In this document: piece after piece, positions 43,360-52,440 of the stretch | Layout: each line of letters begins with the position of its first letter | How positions within the stretch are numbered: position 1 is the stretch's first letter | Assembly: GCA_964236105.1 (NCBI GenBank) | Contig: CAXSBC010000002.1 | Location: 434,001-498,000, forward strand | DNA: 64,000 bases | Reading direction: 5' to 3' | DNA from: Lichenicola sp964236105 | Lineage (GTDB): Bacteria > Pseudomonadota > Alphaproteobacteria > Acetobacterales > Acetobacteraceae | Program-made: the position numbers and the translations under genes | Notes under the pieces: generated by a model | The model's database searches: none | The model's input: the letters and a program-made list of their open reading frames with translations, nothing else | Told to the model about the DNA's origin: nothing

Positions 43360-44376
43360 TCAGGCCTCCACCAGCACGTCCGTCCACAGCTCGGAAGGGT
43401 CCGGCTCGGGGCTGCTCTGCGCGAACTCGGCCGCCTCGGCGATCAGCGTCTTGATCTGGTCGTCCGTCGTCTTCAGCGTCTGCTCCGAAATGCCGAGGGC
43501 GAGCAGCGCCTTGCGGACCTGCTCGATCGCGTCGTGCTCGCGGCGCATCGCATCCACCTCCTCGCGGGTCCGATACTTGGCCGGATCCGACATCGAGTGG
43601 CCGCGGTAGCGATAGGTCCGCATCTCCAGCAGGTATGGGCCGTTGCCGGCGCGGCAATGCGCCACCGCCTCGCGCGCCGCCTCGCGCACCGCCACCACGT
43701 CCATGCCGTCGACCTGCTGGCCCGGGATGCCCCAGGGCTCGCCGTTGCGGTGCAGCGCCTTGGAGGCCGACGAGCGCGCGGCACTGGTGCCCATGCCGTA
43801 CTGGTTGTTCTCGATCACGAAGATGCAGGGCAGCTTCTGCAGGGCGGCCATGTTGAAGCTCTCGTACACCTGCCCCTGGTTCGAGGCGCCGTCGCCCATG
43901 TAGGCGACCGCCACCTCGTCGGTGCCGCGATACTTGTTGGCGAACGCCAGGCCCGCGCCGATCGACACCTGCGCGCCGACGATGCCGTGTCCGCCATAGA
44001 AGTGCTCCTTCTTGGAGAACATGTGCATCGAGCCGCCCTTGCCGCGGGAATAGCCTGTGGCCCGCCCGGTCAGCTCTGCCATCACGCCCTTCGCCTCCAT
44101 GCCGGTCGCCAGCATGTGGCCGTGGTCGCGGTAGGAGGTGACGATCTTGTCGCCCGGCTTCAGCGCCATCTGCACGCCCACCACCACGGCCTCCTGGCCG
44201 ATATAGAGGTGGCAGAAGCCGCCGATCAGGCCCATGCCGTAGAGCTGGCCGGTGCGTTCCTCGAAGCGCCGGATCAGCAGCATGTCGTGATAGGCGCGGG
44301 TCAGCTCGTCTGCCGTCATGGACGGGCTGTTGCTGCCGCGAGACGCCTCGTCCGCCGTCTTCCTCGCGTCACTCAT
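43360..44376 (-). CDS. pdhA: Pyruvate dehydrogenase E1 alpha subunit
   Basis: Thiamine-diphosphate-dependent decarboxylase subunit. The 338-residue protein has the ThDP motif AYMGDGASNQGQVYESFNMA...ENN, GHGIVGAQVSIGAGLAFA, and the phosphorylation-loop-like YRYRGHSMSDP. The ATG at 44374-44376 is chosen because AGGAAG lies 6 nt upstream. The open frame reaches 44556, but that part runs into moaC in another frame. In relatives pdhA follows ftsB; here moaC is upstream (68-nt gap), which may hold the operon promoter or be a rearrangement joint. Confidence 0.97.
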   Translation of the reverse strand: MSDARKTADEASRGSNSPSMTADELTRAYHDMLLIRRFEERTGQLYGMGLIGGFCHLYIGQEAVVVGVQMALKPGDKIVTSYRDHGHMLATGMEAKGVMAELTGRATGYSRGKGGSMHMFSKKEHFYGGHGIVGAQVSIGAGLAFANKYRGTDEVAVAYMGDGASNQGQVYESFNMAALQKLPCIFVIENNQYGMGTSAARSSASKALHRNGEPWGIPGQQVDGMDVVAVREAAREAVAHCRAGNGPYLLEMRTYRYRGHSMSDPAKYRTREEVDAMRREHDAIEQVRKALLALGISEQTLKTTDDQIKTLIAEAAEFAQSSPEPDPSELWTDVLVEA

Positions 44377-44444
44377 CACCGCTTCCTCATCCCCTGTCGC
44401 GTCCGGCGGTGGATCCATCCCCATGCCGTCGTCATCGTCCCGCG

Positions 44445-44947
<503 letters not shown>

Positions 44948-44948
<1 letters not shown>

Positions 44949-45736
44949 CAGATCGGGCCGAGCAGCGCGGCGCAGGCGATGCCGGGATCGGGCTGGCGCA
45001 GCAGGCTCTCGCCGACCAGGAAGCACGAGGCGCCGGCCCCCGACAGCCGCAGCACGTCCGCGCGCGTGCGGATGCCGCTCTCGGCGACGACGATGTGATC
45101 CGGCGGAACCAGCGGCGCCAGCTCCATCGTCGTGTCGAGATCGGTCTTCAAGGTCTTGAGATTGCGGTTGTTGATGCCGACTAAAGACGTGTTCAGCCCG
45201 AGCGCGCGGTTCAGCTCGATCTCGTCATGCACCTCGACCAGCACATCGAGATCGAGCGAGCGGGCAAGCTCCAGCAGCTCCTCGGCGACCGTGTCGGTCA
45301 GGGCGGCCATGATCAGCAGGATGCAGTCGGCACCGATCAGCCGGCTCTCATAGACCTGCCACGGATCGAGAATGAAGTCCTTGCGCAGCACCGGCAGGCT
45401 GACCGCGGCGCGGGCGATCTGCAGGTCGGCGACATGCCCGCCGAAGGACGGTCCCTCGGTCAGCACCGAAAGGCAGGCCGCACCCGCCGCCTCGTAGCCG
45501 CGCGCCACCGCGGCCGGATCGTAGTCGCGCCGTATCAGGCCCCCCGACGGCGAGGCCTTCTTGATCTCGGCGATCACCCCGGCCTGGCGCTCGGCGGTCT
45601 TGCGCTTCAGCGCCTGCCCGAAGCCGCGCGGCGGCTCGGCGAGATCGCGCAGCCGCAGCTTGATCTCCTTGAGCGGCAGCCCGACGCAGCGCCGGCTGAC
45701 CTCGCTGCGGGTCTGCGCGCAGATCCGGCCGAGCAT
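44948..45736 (-). CDS. trpC: Indole-3-glycerol phosphate synthase
   Basis: Ring-closure step of tryptophan synthesis. The 262-residue TIM barrel contains VIAEIKKASPSGGLIRRD (catalytic Lys), LPVLRKDFILDPWQVYES, VEVHDEIELNRAL, GINNRNLKTLKTDL and VAESGIRTRADV. ATG at 45734-45736 (MLGRICAQTRSEV) matches the usual N-terminus; a GTG at 45767-45769 would add 11 residues. Not fused to trpF. Confidence 0.96.
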
Positions 45737-45794
45737 GTCGGGCACGCCGGGCGGCGCGTCGTAGGTCACGAAGGCGGCCCGGCTGAAGTCGTCG

Positions 45795-46991
45795 TCAATC
45801 CAGCTTCTCTCCCGTCGAGGCCCGGCCGGCGCGGCGCGAGCCATGGCGCAGGCTGTGCAGCACCGCCAGCGCCGCGCCGTCATCGAGCACGCGGGCCGCG
45901 TGCGCCAACCCGTCCCGCAGCCGATCCAGCGGCGGCGGCACCTCGCACACCTGATCCGGGCCGTCGGCCGGACGGTCGAACGGCCCGAGACGGGACATGC
46001 TCCCGCGGGCGCTCACCTGCAAGGCGCAGGCGGCATTGAGCAGCACGGTATCGCGGTAGCAGCCGGTCTCGCCGCCGAGCAGCCGTTCCAGCGCCGCCGC
46101 GTTCCCGGCCGCGTCGCCGCCGGCGATCGCCGAGATCGGCTGCGGCGTCAGCCCGAGCATGTCCGGGCTGACGCTGAACCGGCTTAGCCGGCCGTCCTGC
46201 AATGCGACCACCCGGTTGGGGCCGGCCAGGCTGAACTCGTCGAGGCCGAGCGGCGCGCCGCCGATCGCGTCCTCGCCATGCACCACCCAGACGCAGTCCG
46301 AGCCCAGCAGCCGCAGGGCGCGCGCGACCGGTTCCTGCCAGCCAGGATCGAACACGCCGATCATCTGGCGGCGCACCCCGGCCGGATTGCACAACGGCCC
46401 CAGCAGATTGAAGATCGTCCGCAGGCCGAGCGCGACGCGCACCGGCGCCGCGTGGCGCATCGCCGGATGGTGCAGGGGGGCCGCCAGGAAGGCGAGCCGG
46501 TCATGCTGCAGCGAGGCTTCCAGCACCTGCGGATCGGTTTCCGCCGCGATGCCCAGCGCTTCCAGGGTGTCGGACGCGCCGGCGCGCGACGAGATCGCGC
46601 GGTTGCCGTGCTTGGCGACCGGCACCCCGAGGGCTGCCAGCACGAAGGCCACCGCGGTCGAGATGTTCAGGGTCGCGTGCCCGTCGCCGCCGGTGCCGCA
46701 GACATCGACGGCGTCCGCCACGCCCGGCACGGCCTGCATGCGCGCGCGCATCGCCCGCGCGGCACCCACCAGCTCCGCCACGGTCTCGCCGCGCACCCGC
46801 AGCCCCATCAGCAGCGCCGCGATCTGGGCCGGCGACGCCTCGCCCGACATCACGACCTCGAACGCCGCCTGCGCGTCGGCCTCGTCGAGCCTGTCGCCGG
46901 CGGCGATCCTGGCCAGCACGGGCTTCAGCGACGCAGGCCCTGCCGGATCGCACGAGGATCGTCCGGCAGTCCCGGGCAGGAGGTCGGGCAT
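45795..46991 (-). CDS. trpD: Anthranilate phosphoribosyltransferase
   Basis: Couples anthranilate to PRPP. Motifs: VDVCGTGGDGHATLNISTAVAFV, KHGNRAISSRAGASDTLEALG, HHPAMRHAAPVR and RTIFNLLGPLCNPAG. At 398 residues it is about 50 longer than usual: the C-terminal region has a Pro/Arg-rich insertion (about 335-355) and a basic tail (HGSRRAGRASTGEKLD). ATG at 46989-46991, 3 nt after trpG. Confidence 0.96.
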   Translation of the reverse strand: MPDLLPGTAGRSSCDPAGPASLKPVLARIAAGDRLDEADAQAAFEVVMSGEASPAQIAALLMGLRVRGETVAELVGAARAMRARMQAVPGVADAVDVCGTGGDGHATLNISTAVAFVLAALGVPVAKHGNRAISSRAGASDTLEALGIAAETDPQVLEASLQHDRLAFLAAPLHHPAMRHAAPVRVALGLRTIFNLLGPLCNPAGVRRQMIGVFDPGWQEPVARALRLLGSDCVWVVHGEDAIGGAPLGLDEFSLAGPNRVVALQDGRLSRFSVSPDMLGLTPQPISAIAGGDAAGNAAALERLLGGETGCYRDTVLLNAACALQVSARGSMSRLGPFDRPADGPDQVCEVPPPLDRLRDGLAHAARVLDDGAALAVLHSLRHGSRRAGRASTGEKLD

Positions 46992-46994
46992 GGC

Positions 46995-47603
46995 TCAGGC
47001 CGCCCGGACCCGCGCCGGTGCGGCGTGGTTGCGGCCGCGCGCCAGCCCGAGGAAGTTGGCCAGGATCGCATGGCCGTGCTCGGAGGCGATGCTCTCGGGA
47101 TGGAACTGCACGCCGTACGCAGGCAGGTCGCGGTGGCGCAGCCCCATGATCACGCCGTCCTCGGTGCGCGCGGTGGCGACCAGCGTGTCCGGCAGGGTGT
47201 CCGGCCGCACCGTCAGGCTGTGATAGCGGGTGGCGGCGAACGGCGACGGCAGGCCTTCGAACACGTCGCTGGCGTCGTGCCGGATGGCGCTGACCTTGCC
47301 GTGCATCGGCGAGGGCGCACGCACCACCTCGGCCCCGAACACCTGGCCGATCGCCTGGTGGCCGAGGCAGACGCCGAGGATCGGGATGCGCCCGGCGGCC
47401 TCCCGGATCAGGTCGCAGCAGATGCCGGCCTGGTCAGGCGAGCACGGTCCCGGCGACAGCACGATCGCCTCCGGCTCGAGCGCCATCGCCTCGCGCGGCG
47501 ACAGCGCGTCGTTGCGCCGCACGTCGCACTCTGCCCCCAGCTCGCCCAGGTAGTGCACCAAGTTGAAGGTGAAGCTGTCGTAGTTGTCGATCAGCAGGAT
47601 CAT
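46995..47603 (-). CDS. trpG: Anthranilate synthase glutamine amidotransferase component
   Basis: Class I glutaminase supplying ammonia to TrpE. In the 202-residue protein: LLIDNYDSFTFNLVHYLGELG, SPGPCSPDQAG, nucleophile Cys in LGVCLGHQAIGQ, and the His-Glu pair in QFHPESIASEHG. ATG at 47601-47603, 31 nt after trpE. It could also serve PabB (dual use), which the sequence cannot settle. Confidence 0.96.
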   Translation of the reverse strand: MILLIDNYDSFTFNLVHYLGELGAECDVRRNDALSPREAMALEPEAIVLSPGPCSPDQAGICCDLIREAAGRIPILGVCLGHQAIGQVFGAEVVRAPSPMHGKVSAIRHDASDVFEGLPSPFAATRYHSLTVRPDTLPDTLVATARTEDGVIMGLRHRDLPAYGVQFHPESIASEHGHAILANFLGLARGRNHAAPARVRAA

Positions 47604-47634
47604 GACCGCAGTGTGGGGTTCCACCCGGGGCGGG

Positions 47635-49179
47635 TCAAACTGCGTCTCGGCCCGGCCGCGCGGCGCCGCGCCCATGGCTGGCGATGGCCGCCTCGGCGGC
47701 GCGGAACAGCGCGCGGGCCTTCTGCCGCGTCTCCTCGTATTCCGCCTCCGGCACGCTGTCGGCGACCACGCCGCAGCCGGCCTGGACATGCATGACGCCG
47801 TCCTTGATCAGCGCCATGCGCAGGCCGATGCAGGTATCCATGGTGCCGTCGGCGCCGAAATAGCCGAAGCATCCGGCATAGGTGCCGCGCCGCGTCGGCT
47901 CCACCTCGTCGATGATCTGCATCGCCCGGATCTTCGGCGCCCCCGTCAGGGTGCCGGCGGGGAAGCCCGCGATCAGGGCGTCCAGCGCATCGAGCTCCGG
48001 CCGCAGCGTGCCCTCGACGGTCGACGAGATGTGCATCACGTGGCTGAAGCGCTCGATCACGAAGCTCTCGCGCACCCGCACGCTGCCGAGCCGCGCCACC
48101 CGGCCGACATCGTTGCGGCCGAGATCGACCAGCATCAGGTGCTCGGCGCGCTCCTTCGGGTCGGCCAGCAGCTCCGCTTCCAGCCGCCGGTCCGCCTCGC
48201 GGTCGGCGCCGCGCGGGCGGGTGCCGGCCAGCGGCCGCACGGTGACGATGCCGTCGCGCAGCCGGACCAGCACCTCCGGGCTGCTGCCGACCAGCTGGAA
48301 CCGCTCGGCCCCGCCCGCCAGGTCGAGGAAGAACAGGAACGGCGCCGGATTGACCCGACGGAGCGCGCGGTAGAGCGCGAACGGCGGCAGCGCGAAGGGT
48401 GCGGAGAAGCGCTGGCTCGGCACCACCTGGAACGCGTCGCCGGCCGCGATGTAGTCCTGGATGCGCCGGATCGCGGACAGGAACCCGTCGCGGGTGAAGT
48501 TCGAGCGCGGCTCGACCGGCACAGGCGGTGCCGTCTCGGTCGCGGCCTCGCCCAGCGGCAGCTCGAGCGACAGCGCCTCGCGCGCCTGCGCCAGAAGCGC
48601 CTGGCCCCGCGCCCACAGCGCGTCCGCGTCCCGGACGGCCTCCGGCCGCAGCGGCACCGCCAGCGTCAGCTCGTCGCGGACGTTGTCGAACACCGCGAAC
48701 AGCGACGGACGCAGCAGCATCGCCTCGGGCAGGCCGAGATCGTCGGCGGGCGGGTCAGGCAGGCGTTCCATCTGCCGCACCATCTCGTAGCCGAGATAGC
48801 CGAACAGGCCGCCGATCATCGGCGGCAGGCCGTCCGGCAGCGCGATCCGGCTCTCGGCGATCAGCGCGCGCAGCGAGGCGATCGGATGGCGCGCGTCGTC
48901 GGCGAACGCCTCCGCGGCCGGGTCGCGCGCCGTCGCCACCGCGCCCTCGCGGCAGCGCCAGATCAGGTCCGGCATCAGCCCGATCACCGAGTAGCGGCCG
49001 CGGGCGATGCCGCCCTCGATGCTTTCCAGCAGGAAGGCGTTCCGGTCCGCGCCGGGAAGCTGGCGGCGCAGCTTGAGGAAGGCCGCGACCGGGGTCAGCA
49101 GGTCCGCCGCCTCGACGGTCCAGGCGACCGCGCCCTGTCCGGCGGCGAGCCGGTCCACAGCCGCCGCCCGCTCGCTCAC
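47635..49179 (-). CDS. trpE: Anthranilate synthase component I
   Basis: Chorismate-using subunit that commits chorismate to tryptophan. The 514-residue protein has the N-terminal regulatory domain with FLLESIEGGIARGRYSVIG (the LLES tryptophan-binding motif). The chorismate-binding domain contains PFLFFLDL, LVGSSPEVLVR, PLAGTRPRG, DLGRNDVGRV and QAGCGVVADS. Feedback inhibition by tryptophan is expected from the LLES motif. GTG start at 49177-49179 overlaps the ppiD stop (GTGA). No leader peptide or attenuator is possible upstream because of that overlap. Confidence 0.97.
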   Translation of the reverse strand: MSERAAAVDRLAAGQGAVAWTVEAADLLTPVAAFLKLRRQLPGADRNAFLLESIEGGIARGRYSVIGLMPDLIWRCREGAVATARDPAAEAFADDARHPIASLRALIAESRIALPDGLPPMIGGLFGYLGYEMVRQMERLPDPPADDLGLPEAMLLRPSLFAVFDNVRDELTLAVPLRPEAVRDADALWARGQALLAQAREALSLELPLGEAATETAPPVPVEPRSNFTRDGFLSAIRRIQDYIAAGDAFQVVPSQRFSAPFALPPFALYRALRRVNPAPFLFFLDLAGGAERFQLVGSSPEVLVRLRDGIVTVRPLAGTRPRGADREADRRLEAELLADPKERAEHLMLVDLGRNDVGRVARLGSVRVRESFVIERFSHVMHISSTVEGTLRPELDALDALIAGFPAGTLTGAPKIRAMQIIDEVEPTRRGTYAGCFGYFGADGTMDTCIGLRMALIKDGVMHVQAGCGVVADSVPEAEYEETRQKARALFRAAEAAIASHGRGAARPGRDAV

Positions 49180-51116
49180 GAGCCGCTGCTGTCGGAGCTG
49201 CTGCCGGAGCCGGGCGATGACGGCGTGCCGACCACCTGCTCGATCGCCTTGCCGTCGATGCTCGGATGCGCCCGGTCGCGCAGCGCGGTCACGTAGCTGT
49301 TCTCCACGTCGTCGGCGATCGCCGCGTCGAGCCCGTCGCGGGCGCGAGCGTAGCCGAGCTTGTCTGCGGCCGGATCGGGATGGCGGATCGCCGTCACCGT
49401 GCCCACGACGAAGCCATCGGGCGTTTCCAGCATCGTCGAGGTTCCGGGTGCGAGCGAGAAGGCGATCTGCGCCAGGCCGGCCGGCACCGGACCGCTCGCC
49501 TGGCCGCGATGCACCGCGATGTCGCGGGCCAGGCCCGGGCGGCCGGCGGCGACGGCGGCGACACCGTGATGCGCCTGCGCGTCGGCATAGAGCGACGCCG
49601 CCGCCTGCTCGTCCGCGTGCCGGACCGCATCGTGCTGCCAGGCCGCGCGCACCATGTCGGCCGCCTGCACGAAGGCGAGCGGCAGGCTGGGCGTGACGTC
49701 CTCGACGACCAGCGCGTACCAGCTGTTCTCGGGTCCCTGCACCAGGGTCGGCACGTCGCCCTTCCGGGCGGCGAAGGCCTGCGCGATGATCGCCCTGCGC
49801 ACCGCGTCCGAGCCCGGCAGCGGCGCCGGCATGCCGGACGCGGTCAGGCCCTGCGCGTCCAGCGTGCCCTCGGCCGCGACCGCGCCGAGATCCGACGGGA
49901 TGGCGTCGAGCCCGCCGCCGGCGATCGCGTCCTGCAGCTTCTGCACGCGGGCGGGCAGCAGCGCGCCGGCGCGCTGGGCGCCGATCATGTCGTGCAGCTC
50001 GCCCCGGACCTGCTCGAAGCTGCGGTTCTGCGCCGGCGTCACCTTCGAGACGCGGGCGACCACCCATCCGGCATCGGCCTTGACGGGGCCGGCCACGGCG
50101 CCGGGCTGGGCTGCGAACACCAGCCGGCCGATGTCGGGCGACGGGATGCTGGCCTGGGTCGCGTCGTCGAGCGAGACCGGGGTGGCGTCCTTGGCGGTCG
50201 CCTGCAGCTGCGTCCAGGCGACGCCGCCGCGCCAGAGCCCGGCCACCTGCCCGGCGCGCGCCTGGTCGGACAGGATCAGCACCTGCACCGAGCGCTTCTC
50301 CGGCACCTGGTAGCGCGTGATCAGCTCGCTGTACGCATGGCGCTCGTCGGCCTCGGAGATGTCGGACATGTGCCCGATGGTCTGCGGCGACAGCAGCACC
50401 AGCTTGATCCGGCGATATTCCGGCGCCCGGAAGCGGTCCTTGTTGTTGTCGTAGTAGCGGTGCAGCGTCGCCTCGTCGGGCGCTGCCGGTGCCGGCACCT
50501 GCGCGAACGGCAGCGTCGCCACGTCCAGCACGCGCTGCTCGGCGCCATAGGCATAGGCGCGCCGGACGAACTCGGCAGGGGCCCGCGCGCCGACGCGGAT
50601 CGGCTCGATCAGCGCGATCGCGGCCGCCTGCTCGCGGAAGATGCGGACCAGCTGGTCCTCGGTGAAGCCGGCCGCCTGCAGCCGCTGGTTGAACAGGGCG
50701 CGGTCGAACCTGCCGTCGGTGCCGAGGAACGCCTTCTCGGCGAAGATCTGGCTGCGCACCACCTCGTCGGGCACCACCACGCCGATGCGGCGGCCGGCCT
50801 GGGCGATCACCGCCTGGAACACCAGCTGCTGCATGGCCTGGATGGCGATCTGCCGGCGTTCGCCGAACGGCAGCGCGGTGGGGTCGGTCACCGACTGGCT
50901 CTGCGCCGCGGACGCCAGCCCGCGCCGGTAGGTGCGCTGGAAGTCGTCCAGGCTGATCGGGCGCCCGGCCACCCGGGCGACGTTGCCGCTGCCCATTCCG
51001 GCGAGACCGGTGAAGAAGTCGCCGACGCCCCAGGCCGCGAAGCTCAGGAAGATCAGGACGGCGAGGACCCGACCGAGCCAGGAGCCGATGAAGACGCGGC
51101 GCATGAAAGCGAGCAT
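49176..51116 (-). CDS. Membrane-anchored peptidyl-prolyl isomerase/chaperone, PpiD/SurA-N type
   Basis: Periplasmic folding factor tethered to the inner membrane. The 646-residue protein has an N-terminal anchor (GSWLGRVLAVLIFLSFAAWGVGDFF). A SurA_N-like helical chaperone domain follows (ISLDDFQRTYRRGL... FLGTDGRFDRALFNQRLQAAGFTEDQL). The central PPIC-like domain looks degenerate, and the tail is Ser-rich. ATG at 51114-51116 chosen; ATG 51102-51104 (MRRVFIGSW) is equally plausible. The ppiD-trpE coupling is frequent in alphaproteobacteria. Divergent from tpiA by 154 nt. Confidence 0.9.
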   Translation of the reverse strand: MLAFMRRVFIGSWLGRVLAVLIFLSFAAWGVGDFFTGLAGMGSGNVARVAGRPISLDDFQRTYRRGLASAAQSQSVTDPTALPFGERRQIAIQAMQQLVFQAVIAQAGRRIGVVVPDEVVRSQIFAEKAFLGTDGRFDRALFNQRLQAAGFTEDQLVRIFREQAAAIALIEPIRVGARAPAEFVRRAYAYGAEQRVLDVATLPFAQVPAPAAPDEATLHRYYDNNKDRFRAPEYRRIKLVLLSPQTIGHMSDISEADERHAYSELITRYQVPEKRSVQVLILSDQARAGQVAGLWRGGVAWTQLQATAKDATPVSLDDATQASIPSPDIGRLVFAAQPGAVAGPVKADAGWVVARVSKVTPAQNRSFEQVRGELHDMIGAQRAGALLPARVQKLQDAIAGGGLDAIPSDLGAVAAEGTLDAQGLTASGMPAPLPGSDAVRRAIIAQAFAARKGDVPTLVQGPENSWYALVVEDVTPSLPLAFVQAADMVRAAWQHDAVRHADEQAAASLYADAQAHHGVAAVAAGRPGLARDIAVHRGQASGPVPAGLAQIAFSLAPGTSTMLETPDGFVVGTVTAIRHPDPAADKLGYARARDGLDAAIADDVENSYVTALRDRAHPSIDGKAIEQVVGTPSSPGSGSSSDSSGS

Positions 51117-51270
51117 GAAACTATCCGGGAAATGGCGGCGCCAAGGCCGGGCGGCGCACCATAAGGTCATGGCCCGTGCTTGTCATGCCGGGGGCGGGCA
51201 TGGTCTACCACCGCGGCTGGGAGCCGCCCTGTCGGTCCCGGTCAACCTCGCGGTCCGGGATGGTCCCAGC

Positions 51271-52026
51271 ATGAGTCGTCAACTGATCGCCGGCAACTGG
51301 AAGATGAACGGGCTGACCGCGGATGCGGACGCCCTGGCCAGCGCCCTGCGCGACGGCGCCGGCACCTCGCTCGCCGGCGTCGAGCTGCTGGTCTGCCCGC
51401 CCTTCACCCAGATCGCGACCACGGCCAGGATCCTGTCCGGCGGCCCGATCGCCGTCGGCGGCCAGGATTGCCACATGCAGGCGCAGGGCGCGCATACCGG
51501 CGACATCTCCGCCCCTATGCTGCGCGACCTCGGCGCCACCCACGTCATCCTCGGCCATTCCGAGCGCCGCCAGAACCACAAGGAGCTGGACGAGACGGTG
51601 CGCGAGAAGGTGGTCGCCGCCACCGCCGCCGGCCTGATCCCGGTGGTCTGCGTCGGCGAGACCGAGGACCAGCGCGTGGCCGACGGCCACGAGGACACGG
51701 TCGGCTGGCAGCTCAAGGGCAGCCTGCCGCACGGCTTCGAGGAGGGCGAAGGCGTCGTCGCCTACGAGCCGGTCTGGGCGATCGGCACCGGCCGCACCGC
51801 GACCGAGGACGACGTCGTCACCATGCACGCCTTCATCCGCGCCGAGCTCGTGCGCCAGTTCGGCGAGGCCGGACGCGGCATCCGCATCCTGTATGGCGGC
51901 TCGGTCAACGCCCAGAACGCGGCCGCCCTGCTCGCGATGCCGGAGGTCGGCGGCGCGCTGGTCGGCGGCGCCAGCTTGAAGCCCGCCGACTTCCTCGCCA
52001 TCGCCGCCGCAGCGCAGCGCGGCTGA
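51271..52026 (+). CDS. tpiA: Triosephosphate isomerase
   Basis: Interconverts dihydroxyacetone phosphate and glyceraldehyde 3-phosphate. The 251-residue barrel has the catalytic Lys in LIAGNWKMNG, His in VILGHSERR, Glu in VVAYEPVWAIGTG (with flexible loop) and the phosphate loops LYGGSVN and VGGASLKPADF. ATG at 51271-51273; the open frame extends upstream antisense to ppiD. First gene of the tpiA-secG-...-pyrG plus-strand run. Confidence 0.97.
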   Translation: MSRQLIAGNWKMNGLTADADALASALRDGAGTSLAGVELLVCPPFTQIATTARILSGGPIAVGGQDCHMQAQGAHTGDISAPMLRDLGATHVILGHSERRQNHKELDETVREKVVAATAAGLIPVVCVGETEDQRVADGHEDTVGWQLKGSLPHGFEEGEGVVAYEPVWAIGTGRTATEDDVVTMHAFIRAELVRQFGEAGRGIRILYGGSVNAQNAAALLAMPEVGGALVGGASLKPADFLAIAAAAQRG

Positions 52027-52048
52027 TCCTGCTTCCGAAGGCACCGCC

Positions 52049-52411
52049 ATGATCGCCGTCCTGCTCGTCCTGCATCTGATCGTCACGCTGACGCTGATCG
52101 GCACCGTGCTGATCCAGCGCAGCGAGGGCGGCGGTCTCGGCATCGGCTCAAGCCAGGGCATGGGCTCCTTCATGAGCGGGCGCGGCACCGCCAACCTGCT
52201 CACCCGCACCACCGCCATCCTGGCCGGGATCTTCATGGCCCTGTCGCTGATGCTGGCGGTGCTGAACCGCGGCAGCTCCGGACGCACGCACGACATCCTG
52301 GCGGTGCCGGCGACCACGGCACCCGGCGCGCCGTCGCCGGGATCGGCACTGCCGGCGCGGCCGCCGGTCGCCGCACCCGCGCCGGGCCAGCCGCCGGTCC
52401 CCGGCCGCTAG
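52049..52411 (+). CDS. secG: Preprotein translocase subunit SecG
   Basis: Small inner-membrane partner of SecYE. Two transmembrane helices (about residues 2-21 and 54-72) flank the conserved IQRSEGGGLGIGSSQGMGSFMSGRGTANLLTRTTAIL (abridged: the RSEGGGLG and GRGTANLLTR blocks). A Pro/Ala-rich tail completes the 120 residues. ATG at 52049-52051, 22 nt after tpiA, as in most alphaproteobacteria. Confidence 0.96.
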   Translation: MIAVLLVLHLIVTLTLIGTVLIQRSEGGGLGIGSSQGMGSFMSGRGTANLLTRTTAILAGIFMALSLMLAVLNRGSSGRTHDILAVPATTAPGAPSPGSALPARPPVAAPAPGQPPVPGR

Positions 52412-52440
52412 TCCCGCCCCGCCAGGCGGGCCGCCGGGCG

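Noticed and set aside
47604..51116. Tryptophan attenuator or leader peptide for the trp genes
   Set aside because: trpE overlaps the ppiD stop, leaving no room for a leader; none seen in the trpE-trpG gap.
52418..52430. CCCGCC-A-GGCGGG inverted repeat after secG as a terminator
   Set aside because: One-base loop cannot form without losing inner pairs, no T-run, and the next gene starts 11 nt later on the same strand.
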